NCBI GenBank assembly: GCA_014084085.1
Contig: NPFB01000009.1
Coordinates: 190,278 to 254,277, forward strand
DNA from: Hondaea fermentalgiana
Taxonomy: Eukaryota; Sar; Bigyra; Thraustochytrida; Thraustochytriidae
DNA: 64,000 nt
Reading direction: 5' to 3'
Below the pieces are notes generated by a model that saw nothing but the letters and a program-made list of their open reading frames with translations, was not told where the DNA came from and did not search any database. This document shows, piece after piece, positions 42,860 through 51,940 of the stretch. A program made the position numbers and the translations under genes. Numbering within the stretch: position 1 is the stretch's first letter; every line of letters begins with the position of its first letter.

Positions 42860-45427
42860 TCACCAGTTGTCCCAGTCATCATCATTGCCGTCTCCAGATT
42901 TTGCCACAGGTCGAGCAACAGCCTTGGCCTTTGCTTTCTCCCGCCGTTGTGCAATACGCTGACGGGCTTCCTCGCGCTTGCGCGCGCGGTCTTGTGAAGT
43001 GTTCGAAGCTTCGCTCAGACTCGGACTCGGTGTGCGACCTCGAGGTTTTGGCGCAGAGAGGCCCAGCTTGCGTGCGGATGCCGTCGAAGGCGCGCGAGGG
43101 ACCTTATTTGCGCCAGTAGATTCCGCAAAGAAGTCATCACTCGATCCGGGAAGCACAAGTTTCGATGCGCTCCCTTGCGATTTAAATGACGGTGCCTCCG
43201 TGACCGCCAGAAGATCATCGTCATCGTCGTCATCATCTCCCCAGCCACCACCACTCGTGGCGTTGTCATCGTCGTCGACGTCGTCATCATCATCCCCCCA
43301 GCCTTCGCCACCGTCGTCCAGAGCTGGAGCTGCCAGTTTCGAAGACTTGAGAGAGAGACCCTTGCCTGGTGCCGACGACGGTCGTGACACAGGCGCAGAA
43401 GGCGGCGGAGTCGTGCTCGCGGGAGGCAAACCAGGTGAGGGCGAGGCCGGAACGCTTCCTGCCGAGCTGGGCACGCTGCCCGTCGAACTCGATGTCCATG
43501 TCCGTGAAAGCGAACCCGCCCAACCAGCGGCCTGTGAAAAGAGACCCGAGGCAGCATCCGAACCAGCGCCGCCTGTTAGTGAAGAGAGCGACGACGAAGA
43601 AGAAGACGAACCCACCGCACTCGCACTAGCATTGGGTCCAATCTGGTTTCCTTGGCGAGTATCCAGGTCGCGTTTCTTGGCCTCTTCGGCCTCGCGGCGC
43701 TGGTCTTCCGCTCGCTTGACAGAAATGGTCCGCAGGTCCCCAACGCATTTGTCGACAATCTGAAAGCCCAGTTCGCGAACTTCCGGAGCCGGATCAATGA
43801 GCGCGTACGCGAGCGGCGGAATCACCTTTCCAGCAAGAGAAGGAGCATCGCCCTCTAGGTACACGAGACCTGCCTTGAGACCTCGGAGACCAGCTAGACG
43901 CGCTGGTACAAAGGGATCGCGCACAACCTGCGGAAAGGAGGAGAGAATGATTTTCTTCCGTGTCTCCTCATTAAATTGCCCCAAAAGCTTGTTGAGGCAA
44001 ATGAGTGTGTTGGTGCGAATCGCAGGCTCCTTGTCTTGCAAGCTTTGCACAAGGTGACGCAAAAGGGTCTCATTGAGCGTCTTGGGAGCAAGATGAGGAG
44101 CTAAAGAGACCATGAAGCGAATGGTGAGCTCCCGCAGCATTGGCGCTGCGTCCCGAAAGCCTGTGCAAACCTGGGGAAAGAGCTGGTCATTGATAGTCTT
44201 GGGATCAATGTACTCGACAAACTTGGCCAGGTTCTGCAAGAGCGCAGCGCGCAGCCCACGGTCCTGCGATGCGAACAGGTCGAGGAGCGTTGGTACGACC
44301 ATGCGACGCAGCTCGTCCTTGTCGTCCATGGAGGAGGCAATCTGCAGGTAGGGTACAAGCAGCATGGACGACAGTGGGCTGAGACGCAGCGCGGAGGACG
44401 ACGAATTAGCAGCGCCTGGCACTGGAGCTATGCCAGCTCCACCAGGCGTGGTGTAGCGGAAAGCGTTTGCGAGAGCAGGGAGAATCTTGAACCAGTTGGT
44501 TTCCTTAGGAAGGCGCGGAGTGACCTCGGCGAGCTTCTGGATAAAAGGGGCGCGTTCAGCGTCGGTCTTTAGCTGTAATTCCTCGAGGAAGGAAAGCGTG
44601 GAGAAGAGCTCGCTGCGGAAAAGGTACTTGAAGCTTGGATGTCGGAGAAGGCTCTTACAGTCTGGACGATCAGAGGGTGTGTCGGCAATCATAAGGTTGT
44701 AAACCTTTTGAAGCTGCGAAGGAAGCGCGCGGGTGTTTTTGAATTCGTTGGGATCGTTTACGGGTCCGTTAAAGCACTCGAAAAGCACGCAGCCGAGAGC
44801 AAAGACGTCAACCGTGTGTGGCCCTCCCGAGGATGTGTTCATGAAACTCCACTTGTTGGCGAGACGCTCAGGCGGCTTGTACTTGCTGGGAAGGATATCT
44901 GGGTTTTCGCGAAAGAGACGGTCAGGTCCCGTGGGGTCCATTTCGCCGACAATGTAGAACCCTGCCAGCTTCCAGTCGCCGCCTCGCGTCACGAGGATGC
45001 TCTGGAGCGAGATGTTGCCATGACACAGCTTGCAGTCTTCATTGAGGAACCCGAGCGCCTGAAGGATGGCGTTGAATCCCCATCCGACAGCCATCTTGCG
45101 CTTTTCCGCAGCGCCATCCTGCTCGCCGAAGCGCTCGAGCCAGCACTCGAGCGTCTCTACGGCGTCTGTGACGATGAAGATCTCCGCGTCCGAGTCGATG
45201 CCGTCTCTGTACGCAATCACGTGGGGGTGTCGCAGCGTCTTGGCGCGCTTGAAGAAGTTCTCTGCGAGCTCCTTCTCCCTCGTCCCGGCGCTCTTCTTGT
45301 CAAACTTGAGCACGCTCACCGGCTCGTTGGACTTCTTCTTGCGACCATCGTGCAGGACCCACCCGCCACCCAGCGAGCACACGCGCTCTCCGACGTCGTA
45401 AGGGAGCGCGGAGCTCTTGTTGCCCAT
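42860..45427 (-). CDS. SCYL1: SCYL1-like pseudokinase with HEAT repeats
   Basis: 855 residues. Family members act in COPI-dependent Golgi-ER traffic. Residues about 1-290 form a kinase fold lacking catalytic motifs: the HRD equivalent reads CHGNIS and the DFG equivalent AGFY, so catalysis is not expected. Residues about 330-600 are HEAT-type repeats (VVPTLLDLFASQDRGLRAALLQNL, and RHLVQSLQDKEPAIRTNTL), as in SCYL1. The C terminus is disordered, acidic and Ser/Pro-rich, with two GWGDDDD motifs, a charged helix (about 810-835) and the ending DDDWDNW. It begins MGNKSS, a good N-myristoylation signal that I do not recall from animal SCYL1. The frame is open upstream to 45922, but the ATG at 45427 begins the conserved protein and avoids overlap with the divergent TRIP4 gene. 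Confidence 0.88.
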   Translation of the reverse strand: MGNKSSALPYDVGERVCSLGGGWVLHDGRKKKSNEPVSVLKFDKKSAGTREKELAENFFKRAKTLRHPHVIAYRDGIDSDAEIFIVTDAVETLECWLERFGEQDGAAEKRKMAVGWGFNAILQALGFLNEDCKLCHGNISLQSILVTRGGDWKLAGFYIVGEMDPTGPDRLFRENPDILPSKYKPPERLANKWSFMNTSSGGPHTVDVFALGCVLFECFNGPVNDPNEFKNTRALPSQLQKVYNLMIADTPSDRPDCKSLLRHPSFKYLFRSELFSTLSFLEELQLKTDAERAPFIQKLAEVTPRLPKETNWFKILPALANAFRYTTPGGAGIAPVPGAANSSSSALRLSPLSSMLLVPYLQIASSMDDKDELRRMVVPTLLDLFASQDRGLRAALLQNLAKFVEYIDPKTINDQLFPQVCTGFRDAAPMLRELTIRFMVSLAPHLAPKTLNETLLRHLVQSLQDKEPAIRTNTLICLNKLLGQFNEETRKKIILSSFPQVVRDPFVPARLAGLRGLKAGLVYLEGDAPSLAGKVIPPLAYALIDPAPEVRELGFQIVDKCVGDLRTISVKRAEDQRREAEEAKKRDLDTRQGNQIGPNASASAVGSSSSSSSLSSLTGGAGSDAASGLFSQAAGWAGSLSRTWTSSSTGSVPSSAGSVPASPSPGLPPASTTPPPSAPVSRPSSAPGKGLSLKSSKLAAPALDDGGEGWGDDDDDVDDDDNATSGGGWGDDDDDDDDLLAVTEAPSFKSQGSASKLVLPGSSDDFFAESTGANKVPRAPSTASARKLGLSAPKPRGRTPSPSLSEASNTSQDRARKREEARQRIAQRREKAKAKAVARPVAKSGDGNDDDWDNW

Positions 45428-45833
45428 GCTTGGTCCTCGCCTCTCGCCGCCGCCCCCGCGCTCTCGAGCCAGCCCGCGCGAGCTCTCCGACGCGAGCGAG
45501 CTCTGCTCTTTCACTTGCCACGCTGGTCTGGTCCCTCGACGCGACTGTCTCCGGCGGTTTGGCCCACTGTGCGCGAGGCGCAGCGCAAGTGGCCCTTCTG
45601 CGGCGCCAAGTGCGCTATTTGGCCCATTCCCGACTTGCGCGCGCCTCCGCAGAACAGGCCTCGAACGGGCACTCGAGGCAGCAGAAGCAAAGCGTGAGCA
45701 AGAGCAAGACGGCATCGGCGGCGACGAGGCATCGACGGCACGGAGCAGAGCAGAGCAGAGCAGAGCATAGCGGTACGTCGTACTCTCGAAGCCTGCTGGT
45801 TGTGTCGTGGGCGCACTTGCAAGAGAAGCGAAG
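45428..45833. promoter_or_regulatory. Bidirectional promoter region of SCYL1 and TRIP4 genes
   Basis: 406 bp between divergent start codons. GC-rich, with a GAGCA/GCAGA repeat at about 45745-45770 near the TRIP4 side. Confidence 0.5.
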
Positions 45834-46742
45834 ATGATCAACGAGGCGCGGGCGCGGGAAGGCTTGCGCGACTTTCTAGGCCTCGACGGCGAGCAGCTCG
45901 ACGGTCTCCTTGAACACCTCAAGACGCAGAAACCGGCGGAGGTTCGCGCCTACCTCGGGGCCCTGCTGCCGGACACGCCGCCGATTCGCGACTTTATCGC
46001 ACAGGTGGTGGGCGATGCGTCCAAGTCACGAGGCGCTTCAGGCGCCAGCGAAGCCCCCAAGGAAAGCAAAGCTGCCAAGTCAAAGGACGGCGCCAAGGCG
46101 ACCAAGTCGAACAAGGCCACGAAAGCAAAGGCAAAGTCGTCTTCTGCCAAGTCGGCAGCCGCTGCTGCGCCTCCTCAGCCCCCATCTCGCACGGCGGCCG
46201 AAATGGCCGAGTTCGAGAAGCGCAAACGCAATCGCCGCATCATCACTGGAAACGAGGAGAAGCGGCGCGACGCCGTCGTGCAAAACTGTCTTGAATGCGG
46301 CATGATCTACTACACCGAGGAGTACGCCAAGCTGTCGCGTTGCGTGTATTGCGACGACCCTCTTGGCAAGGGTCAAGCTCGACGGGCGCAAGATCGTCAG
46401 CAAACGCAGGACGAGGCTTTTTCGCGAGCTTTGGCGCACCGCGACAAGCTCTTGGACTTTGACACCTCTTCAGCGGCTCGGACCAAAGTCTATGATGATC
46501 AGTCTGACTATTTTGAGATGGATCTTGATGTGATGGACTCCAAGTGGGCCACTTCTGCAGAAAAGGCCGACATGCAGGCGCGGGTCCAGGCTCACAAGGA
46601 TGCCGAGGAGGAGGCAAGTCGTAAAATCCACCTCACGCTCGACATTGCAGGTCGTCGCGTCGTACAGCAGGACGCCTCTCTCCGCGGCACAGCTGCCGGT
46701 GCTGTTTACGATTCAATTTCTGCGGCACTGGCTCGCTCATAG
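45834..46742 (+). CDS. TRIP4/ASC-1-like zinc-finger protein lacking the ASCH domain
   Basis: 302 residues. A C2HC5-type zinc finger is visible (NCLECGMIYY...LSRCVYCDDPL, about 156-183). After it comes the conserved TRIP4 segment: AHRDKLLDFDTSSAARTKV, YDDQSDYFEMD, then IHLTLDIAGRRVV (about 200-280). In animals TRIP4 is a subunit of the ASCC complex, which acts in ribosome quality control and alkylation repair, with transcription coactivation also reported. The N terminus is a helical stretch (GLRDFLGLDGEQLDGLLEHLK) that could be the conserved ASCC-binding part, followed by a Lys/Ala/Ser linker. Animal TRIP4 is about 580 residues with a C-terminal ASCH RNA-binding-like domain; here the protein stops just after the zinc-finger module. 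The start was placed at the first ATG (AAGATGATC). Confidence 0.83.
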   Translation: MINEARAREGLRDFLGLDGEQLDGLLEHLKTQKPAEVRAYLGALLPDTPPIRDFIAQVVGDASKSRGASGASEAPKESKAAKSKDGAKATKSNKATKAKAKSSSAKSAAAAAPPQPPSRTAAEMAEFEKRKRNRRIITGNEEKRRDAVVQNCLECGMIYYTEEYAKLSRCVYCDDPLGKGQARRAQDRQQTQDEAFSRALAHRDKLLDFDTSSAARTKVYDDQSDYFEMDLDVMDSKWATSAEKADMQARVQAHKDAEEEASRKIHLTLDIAGRRVVQQDASLRGTAAGAVYDSISAALARS

Positions 46743-47027
46743 TGTTCGCGCTTGATAATTTGCCTCTGTACTATACCATCCCACCATGTCTCCAACGACC
46801 CTCTTCACCACGCACTTCCATCTTTTTTTATTATCAAATTTTACTTTTGATTTCGGACTTTGTTTCTTTATGACGATCGCTGTAGACCGTCAGACTTCGT
46901 ATACCCCAAGTTGTCCAAGAGCATTTTATGCGTAAAGCAGACGACTAAGCAGGATCTTGGTGTTTTTGGTCATGACTTTTACCGTCGATTTTCCACAAAT
47001 AAACAAACAACTAACCTGGCTGCCTAC

Positions 47028-47061
<34 letters not shown>

Positions 47062-47458
47062 AGCTGCCTGCTTGCCGGAGGTTGTTTCACCTCATAAGCT
47101 AGCTTGGATCTTCTTCACTGTCAATCTCTCCACTCTAGCTGCTTGCCTCTCTGTCCCTTCTGAGGCTCGTGCCCAGAGCGACCCGAGTACGGGAATGAAT
47201 GGCCTAAGTGGGCCCTAGGCCCTGCTAGCATCCGCTCTCGGCCCTGTTGAGTCCCGCCGGCTCCAGGCAGAGAGACCCGCCGCCTTGCCTTGTTCGGTCG
47301 GAAACCAGGCAAACAATCAAACACGAGGAGGCGTCACGCGCGGCGCGGAGCAGCCAGGCAGTGGCGCGCGCGGCGAGAGCGAGCGAGAGGGGCGCCAGCT
47401 CCTGGAGCAGAGAACGCTCGAGGACGGAGGAGGCCAGAAAAAGCAGGGAGCCGCGAAG
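46743..47458. other. Intergenic region, TRIP4 to JmjC-like gene
   Basis: AT-richer 3' flank on the left, a (CTGG)n array at about 47025-47062, and a GC-rich leader before the JmjC start. The frame of the downstream gene is open upstream of its ATG, but that part has no conserved features. Confidence 0.6.
47025..47063. repeat. (CTGG)n microsatellite
   Basis: About nine GGCT units in tandem, close in sequence to the AAGC-, AACC- and GCTC-type tetramers of the other intergenic regions. Confidence 0.88.
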
Positions 47459-48859
47459 ATGCTCAAAGACCCCATGTTGACGCAGAACGGCGCCGTGGAC
47501 GACAAGTATCACAAGCCGACCTCGGCCGGGAGCGCCGTGCGGCGCATGGTCTCCTCCGCGGAGGTCTGGGCTCGCAACAACAGGCGGACGCTTGTGCGGG
47601 TCGTCGGCCTCGTTTCTTTTGTGCTCATCGTAGCGACGCTGGCAAAGGAGCGAAACCATGGGGCTATTCCCGCGATGCCCTCGGCGCTGGAGCAGGATCT
47701 CGTCAATCTCGGCGTGCGCGGTGCAAGCGAGCCCGTCGTGGCTGCGTCTGCAGAGGCCGTCTCATCGACCCGTGTGCAAACCGCTACCCAGGAGACCGAA
47801 GCTGAGGAAGAAGAGGCTGCCGCCTCAGAGGAGGAAGAAGGCGACTTTGCCGACGAGCAAGTTGCCGACGAGACGGCCGTGATCGCCACCGAGAGCGAAT
47901 CGGTTGCAACTCCAGTGCCAGACACAAAGCCCTTTGCAGAGTACACGCTCGAAGAGCTGTACGAGAACTGGAAAGAGCTGCAGGAATGCCCCGATATTAC
48001 CGTGTCCAAGATGACCAAAAAGGCGTACCAGTGGTGGGGCCTCAAGGCCTATGCCCGCATGTACTCGGAGCATCCCATCAAGCGTTGCGTGCCCAAGCTC
48101 CGCCGTCACATCAAGCTCAACCAGGATGACTTTGAAGAGTATTACCGGCGCTGGGGACGGCCTGTGCTCTTTTACTTTGACAACATCCGCCACCTCGGTT
48201 TCGACATGAAGTCGTACACGCTCGATGAGCTCGCTGAGTTGTTCCCGTATGACCCGGCAAAGGCCAAGGAAATGACCTACGAGGCGAACCGCAAGTACAG
48301 CAAGGCGGAGGAGATTGATCTTGGACCTGCCATCCACAACTTTAAGATGGACGGCGACCTTGTGCGTCAAAAGGGCGGAAAGCGCAACTTTCCGCGTAAC
48401 ATGAAGGTCAAGCCCGAGTCCATGAGCAAGCTCGGCGTGCAGATCCCACCCCTGATCGACATGAAGGGCGCAACGACCTCGCAGATTTACCAGACGCCAT
48501 CACTTTGGATGGGCACCAGCACTTCGGGCACGCAGTTTCATCACGATTGCTGCGATAACTTTGTCATGATGATCCACGGCACGAAGCGCTTCACGCTTGC
48601 GCCAGCGACGGACTGGGGCCCTCTCTCCCCGCGCTGCGTTGGCAAGGCCAAGTCACTTTGCTACGCCAACATTGCCGAGCCGACTGCGGACCAGTACTCG
48701 CACTTTAACAAGATGGTCGTGGACGTCGAGCCCGGCCAAATCCTCTACATGCCTGCAGGCCTCTTTCATCACATTCAGAACCTTGGCCCTACGCTCATGA
48801 CAAACATCTGGACGCGCGGCCGCGAGACGATCGGCATCATGTCCTGCAACAAGAAGTGA
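47459..48859 (+). CDS. Type II membrane protein with JmjC/cupin-like Fe(II)/2-oxoglutarate oxygenase domain
   Basis: 466 residues. A short basic N terminus (NNRRTLVR) precedes one hydrophobic helix at about 44-62 (VVGLVSFVLIVATLA). A Glu/Ala-rich stalk (about 100-150) follows, then a globular C-terminal domain. The orientation predicted from charge is type II, so the enzyme domain should face the ER or Golgi lumen. The catalytic pattern is that of JmjC/cupin_8 hydroxylases: an HxD pair at His361-Asp363 (QFHHDCCDNF), the strand MIHGTKRFTLAPA, a proline-rich loop, and the distal His at about 437-438 (MPAGLFHHIQNLG). Such enzymes hydroxylate proteins or small molecules; the substrate here is unknown. 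The ATG at 47459 (GCGAAGATG) was chosen because the frame upstream is low-complexity. Confidence 0.82.
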   Translation: MLKDPMLTQNGAVDDKYHKPTSAGSAVRRMVSSAEVWARNNRRTLVRVVGLVSFVLIVATLAKERNHGAIPAMPSALEQDLVNLGVRGASEPVVAASAEAVSSTRVQTATQETEAEEEEAAASEEEEGDFADEQVADETAVIATESESVATPVPDTKPFAEYTLEELYENWKELQECPDITVSKMTKKAYQWWGLKAYARMYSEHPIKRCVPKLRRHIKLNQDDFEEYYRRWGRPVLFYFDNIRHLGFDMKSYTLDELAELFPYDPAKAKEMTYEANRKYSKAEEIDLGPAIHNFKMDGDLVRQKGGKRNFPRNMKVKPESMSKLGVQIPPLIDMKGATTSQIYQTPSLWMGTSTSGTQFHHDCCDNFVMMIHGTKRFTLAPATDWGPLSPRCVGKAKSLCYANIAEPTADQYSHFNKMVVDVEPGQILYMPAGLFHHIQNLGPTLMTNIWTRGRETIGIMSCNKK

Positions 48860-49546
48860 AGCGAATTTTTTAGGCGTATACGTATACCATTTATTTTCTT
48901 TTGATTTCCTACATGTTCTAAGCTTGAACTTGTTCCTTTCTTTGGCCGAGGGCATCTTGTTCCCACCTTTGCACGCCCCTTGCCGTCCTCGAGCAAAGCC
49001 GGTCGGCCAGTCAGATAGCTTCGATTATTTTTCCGTTTCGCTACGCAATCTCGGAGACTCGGAGTCCGAGTCAGGCCAAAGTAAAGTTTTGGTTTCTATT
49101 TTTCCGTTTTGAGAACGTGGAAACCCCCCACAGACAGGCAGTGGGAGAGAGAGAGAGAGAGACAGAGAGACAGAAAGAGAGTCAGACCGTGCACGTGTTC
49201 ACGTATGCTAATGGTGCATAGGCTTATCATAACGCCATGGGAATCGTCCCACCCGCGTCGGCAGTCCGCGCTGACGGTCCCGCGCCAAGACTGGCCCGCA
49301 GAGCCAGCCGGGGAACGTGCCTGCCGCGGCCTTTTGCGAGGTGAGGTGAGGTTCGGCCTGTCTCGAGACGGACAAGACGGACAAGACGGCCGCGGCTCCT
49401 TCCCTTTCCCCCCTTATCCTGCCCGGACCTGGACCCGGCTCAGCAAGGCAGCAAGCAAGCAAGCAAGCAATCTCGCAATCTCGCAATCTCGCAATCTTGT
49501 ATCGACGACAGAAGAAAGGTGGGAAAGCAAAGGATCGTCGCGGACC
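48860..49546. other. Intergenic region, JmjC-like to DD3-3-like gene
   Basis: Contains GAGA repeats at about 49145-49180 and AAGC and TCTCGCAA repeats at about 49449-49500. No supported ORF. Confidence 0.6.
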
Positions 49547-51940
49547 ATGTCGTGCCGCTCGCTGGTGACGCTTGTCACCTTGCTTTCGCTCGCATCGCAA
49601 GCGTATGCCGACGTCTACATGCACAACCCGCGAGGCAGCAACAACAGGAACTGCAACAATAGCAATAACAAGGCGAGAGCAAACGCGAACAGACTCTTTG
49701 ACTCGCAAAACAACAACAATGGCGGCTATAGCTGCCCTCGCGCATATCCTTTCGATTGCTACAAGTATAACGATGACGATGAGGAAGAAGCCCGGGCGAC
49801 TTGCAATGCCATCAACACTGACCTCACCGAGGACCAGCAAGAGTCTGCAGTCGATGAGGACGGTTTCTTGGTGCACCCGGACGCCATCAATACCCCCAAG
49901 ATGTACTACTACGCAAACAGCATTCTCTCTGTAGAGTGGACGAATCAGCATGGGAGTGGAGCCAATGACAAAGTGCACTCGGATCTCATCATCCAGGTCG
50001 CATGCGAGGACGACGAGGCCGGAACCTTTACTATGACCGACGACTGCGGAAGTGACGCCGTCGGAGAAGTCTGCTACCCACGCGACGGTACGCCCATTCA
50101 CAACCAGGATACGACCAACACTGCAACAATTCCAGACGATCCCGATGCTCAGGATAACTACCGCTACGGTCGACACGAAAGCTATCGTTTCTACGAGTTT
50201 TGCAAGAACGTGGAACGTAACAAAGGCCTCTTCACCGCAGACCAAGATCTCAACTCGAACAAACGGGACGCGCGTTTCACTCGGCAAAACCCGAATGGCG
50301 CCCGTTACGGCCTCGAGTGCCCCGAAGAGTCTGAATACTATCCGTGGTGGGCACCGAGCCCTTGGATCGACGTCGCAATTCTCACATCTGACATGGATCG
50401 TTGCGACAAGATTGCGCCCGAGTCTCAAAACGTCAAAGAAAAGTTCTACTGCTCTTGCCCAGACTGCACCGGGACTGGAGCACTGCCGAACAACTACCGC
50501 CACTGTGTTGAGCAAGGAGGGACATGGGAAAGCCACCCGGCGTGGAACACTGTTTACAACGGCGTGACTGCACCAGAGTGCGTTTCCGCTGCCTTCTCTC
50601 GCGACAATCACCTTGGTAACGTCGCGGGCAATGGACAAAATTACTTTTACAACTGGACAATTCCGGATTACCTTGCTGGTCGCAAGACTTGTGTGTTGCG
50701 CCTACGCTACAACATTTCGAGCTCGGACTTTGACCATGTCAGTGTCAATGGAGACTCGACCCTCAACGACGACTTGAGCCCAATTCGCGATCGAGACAAT
50801 AACCCCGAAGACGTCTTTTACAGCATTGACAACCTCTGCACAACCTCAAACTGCAAACTTGGTCTCGCGATCAACTCGGACCAGATCGGGCGCACCTTTC
50901 AGGACCGCTCGTATTCGTTTGAGGTGCGCGAGCGCCCGAGCGGTTCGGATTGCGAGAACATTTACAACCTGAACGTTCGAGGAAAGCGGGGCAATATTGT
51001 GGACACTTACCCAGCCGTAGAATATGACTTTGTGCCCAACAAGTTGGTCATCACGGAGGACGATTGCGTTCATGTGCAATGGACAGGGTCCGACTATAAC
51101 CCGAACCGAAACCCGAACAGTGGCGAGGGCGGACCTCCCAACCCGAACAATCTTAACGAAGGCAAGACGGATCGAAGTAACCTCGTGCAAGTAAGCGAAG
51201 AAAGCGGGAACTACATCATTTCAGACGCTACGAGCTTTAACATCTTTAATACGGACACTGCCACGTACCGACGACTTGCCTTTTTGGACCAGGATGTGGA
51301 GGATGCGGACACATGCTACACCATCTCCACGCTCCGGGACGTGCATGAGAATGATAATAACGCAGCCGACCGCGACCATCGCAACTGCATGAAACTAAGC
51401 GGGCAAAAGACGCCGTATTTTGACGCGGGCCTTCTCAAGTCGAACGAAGGAACCTACCGGTACATGAGCACGCGCAACAACAATTTCTCGAATCGCTCGC
51501 AAAAGGGAATGCTCATGGTACAGGCGGGTGGCCTTTCGAGCGGTGCCGTTGCCGGTGTGGTCATGGGCTCGCTTCTCGGCGCTGCTGGCGTCGCCGCTGC
51601 CCTTGTCTTTTTCGTTCGGCCACGGATGCGTCGTCGCGCTGCAGCCCGAGCCCAGGCAGCTCAGGCAAGCAAGCCTTCCCCCGCTGCCTATACGGCTCCA
51701 AAGCTTGCCGGGACTGCTTCTCCCGGGGCTGCACTCACAGTTACTGCGCATGCGCTTTATGAACATACGGCGAACGAGTCGGGTGAACTCACCTTTGCGG
51801 CGGGTGACCGCATCACCGTTCTCAAGCAGGATGCCTCGGGGTGGTGGGAGGGTCGCCTGGATTCCGGCCAGGTCGGCGTCTTCCCTTCGAACTACGTCAG
51901 CCTCGACAGCGCTGACCGCGGTGCTGCCATTGCGGTCTGA
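49547..51940 (+). CDS. DD3-3-like ectodomain fused to a membrane span and SH3 domain
   Basis: 797 residues. A signal peptide (1-21, ending SQAYA) is followed by YMHNPRGSNNRN and RLFDSQNNNNGGYSCP, the hallmark opening of Dictyostelium DD3-3 and its relatives in other protists. The ectodomain (about 22-660) is Asn/Asp-rich with many Cys and NxS/T sites. A hydrophobic Ala/Gly/Val helix (about 667-690) ends in RPRMRRR, giving a type I orientation. The cytoplasmic end carries a complete SH3 domain (about 730-790): ALYEHTANESGELTF, GDRITV, GWWEGRL, GVFPSNYVSL. The SH3 should bind proline-rich partners, so the protein looks like a surface receptor or adhesion molecule coupled to the cytoskeleton or endocytic machinery. 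I know the DD3-3 family mainly as a secreted or surface protein of unknown function. The ATG at 49547 is the one that begins the signal peptide. Confidence 0.83.
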   Translation: MSCRSLVTLVTLLSLASQAYADVYMHNPRGSNNRNCNNSNNKARANANRLFDSQNNNNGGYSCPRAYPFDCYKYNDDDEEEARATCNAINTDLTEDQQESAVDEDGFLVHPDAINTPKMYYYANSILSVEWTNQHGSGANDKVHSDLIIQVACEDDEAGTFTMTDDCGSDAVGEVCYPRDGTPIHNQDTTNTATIPDDPDAQDNYRYGRHESYRFYEFCKNVERNKGLFTADQDLNSNKRDARFTRQNPNGARYGLECPEESEYYPWWAPSPWIDVAILTSDMDRCDKIAPESQNVKEKFYCSCPDCTGTGALPNNYRHCVEQGGTWESHPAWNTVYNGVTAPECVSAAFSRDNHLGNVAGNGQNYFYNWTIPDYLAGRKTCVLRLRYNISSSDFDHVSVNGDSTLNDDLSPIRDRDNNPEDVFYSIDNLCTTSNCKLGLAINSDQIGRTFQDRSYSFEVRERPSGSDCENIYNLNVRGKRGNIVDTYPAVEYDFVPNKLVITEDDCVHVQWTGSDYNPNRNPNSGEGGPPNPNNLNEGKTDRSNLVQVSEESGNYIISDATSFNIFNTDTATYRRLAFLDQDVEDADTCYTISTLRDVHENDNNAADRDHRNCMKLSGQKTPYFDAGLLKSNEGTYRYMSTRNNNFSNRSQKGMLMVQAGGLSSGAVAGVVMGSLLGAAGVAAALVFFVRPRMRRRAAARAQAAQASKPSPAAYTAPKLAGTASPGAALTVTAHALYEHTANESGELTFAAGDRITVLKQDASGWWEGRLDSGQVGVFPSNYVSLDSADRGAAIAV

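Noticed and set aside
42978..45697. Plus-strand frames of 261 and 352 codons opposite the SCYL1 gene
   Set aside because: They lie wholly antisense to well-conserved SCYL1 coding sequence and match no family.
45428..45922. 165-codon N-terminal extension of the SCYL1 frame
   Set aside because: It overlaps the divergent TRIP4 gene and has no conserved sequence; MGNKSS at 45427 begins the family homology.
49109..49546. 146-codon extension upstream of the DD3-3-like signal peptide
   Set aside because: It contains repeat-derived residues (KAASKQASNLAISQS), and adding it would bury the signal peptide. The ATG at 49547 starts a proper signal sequence.
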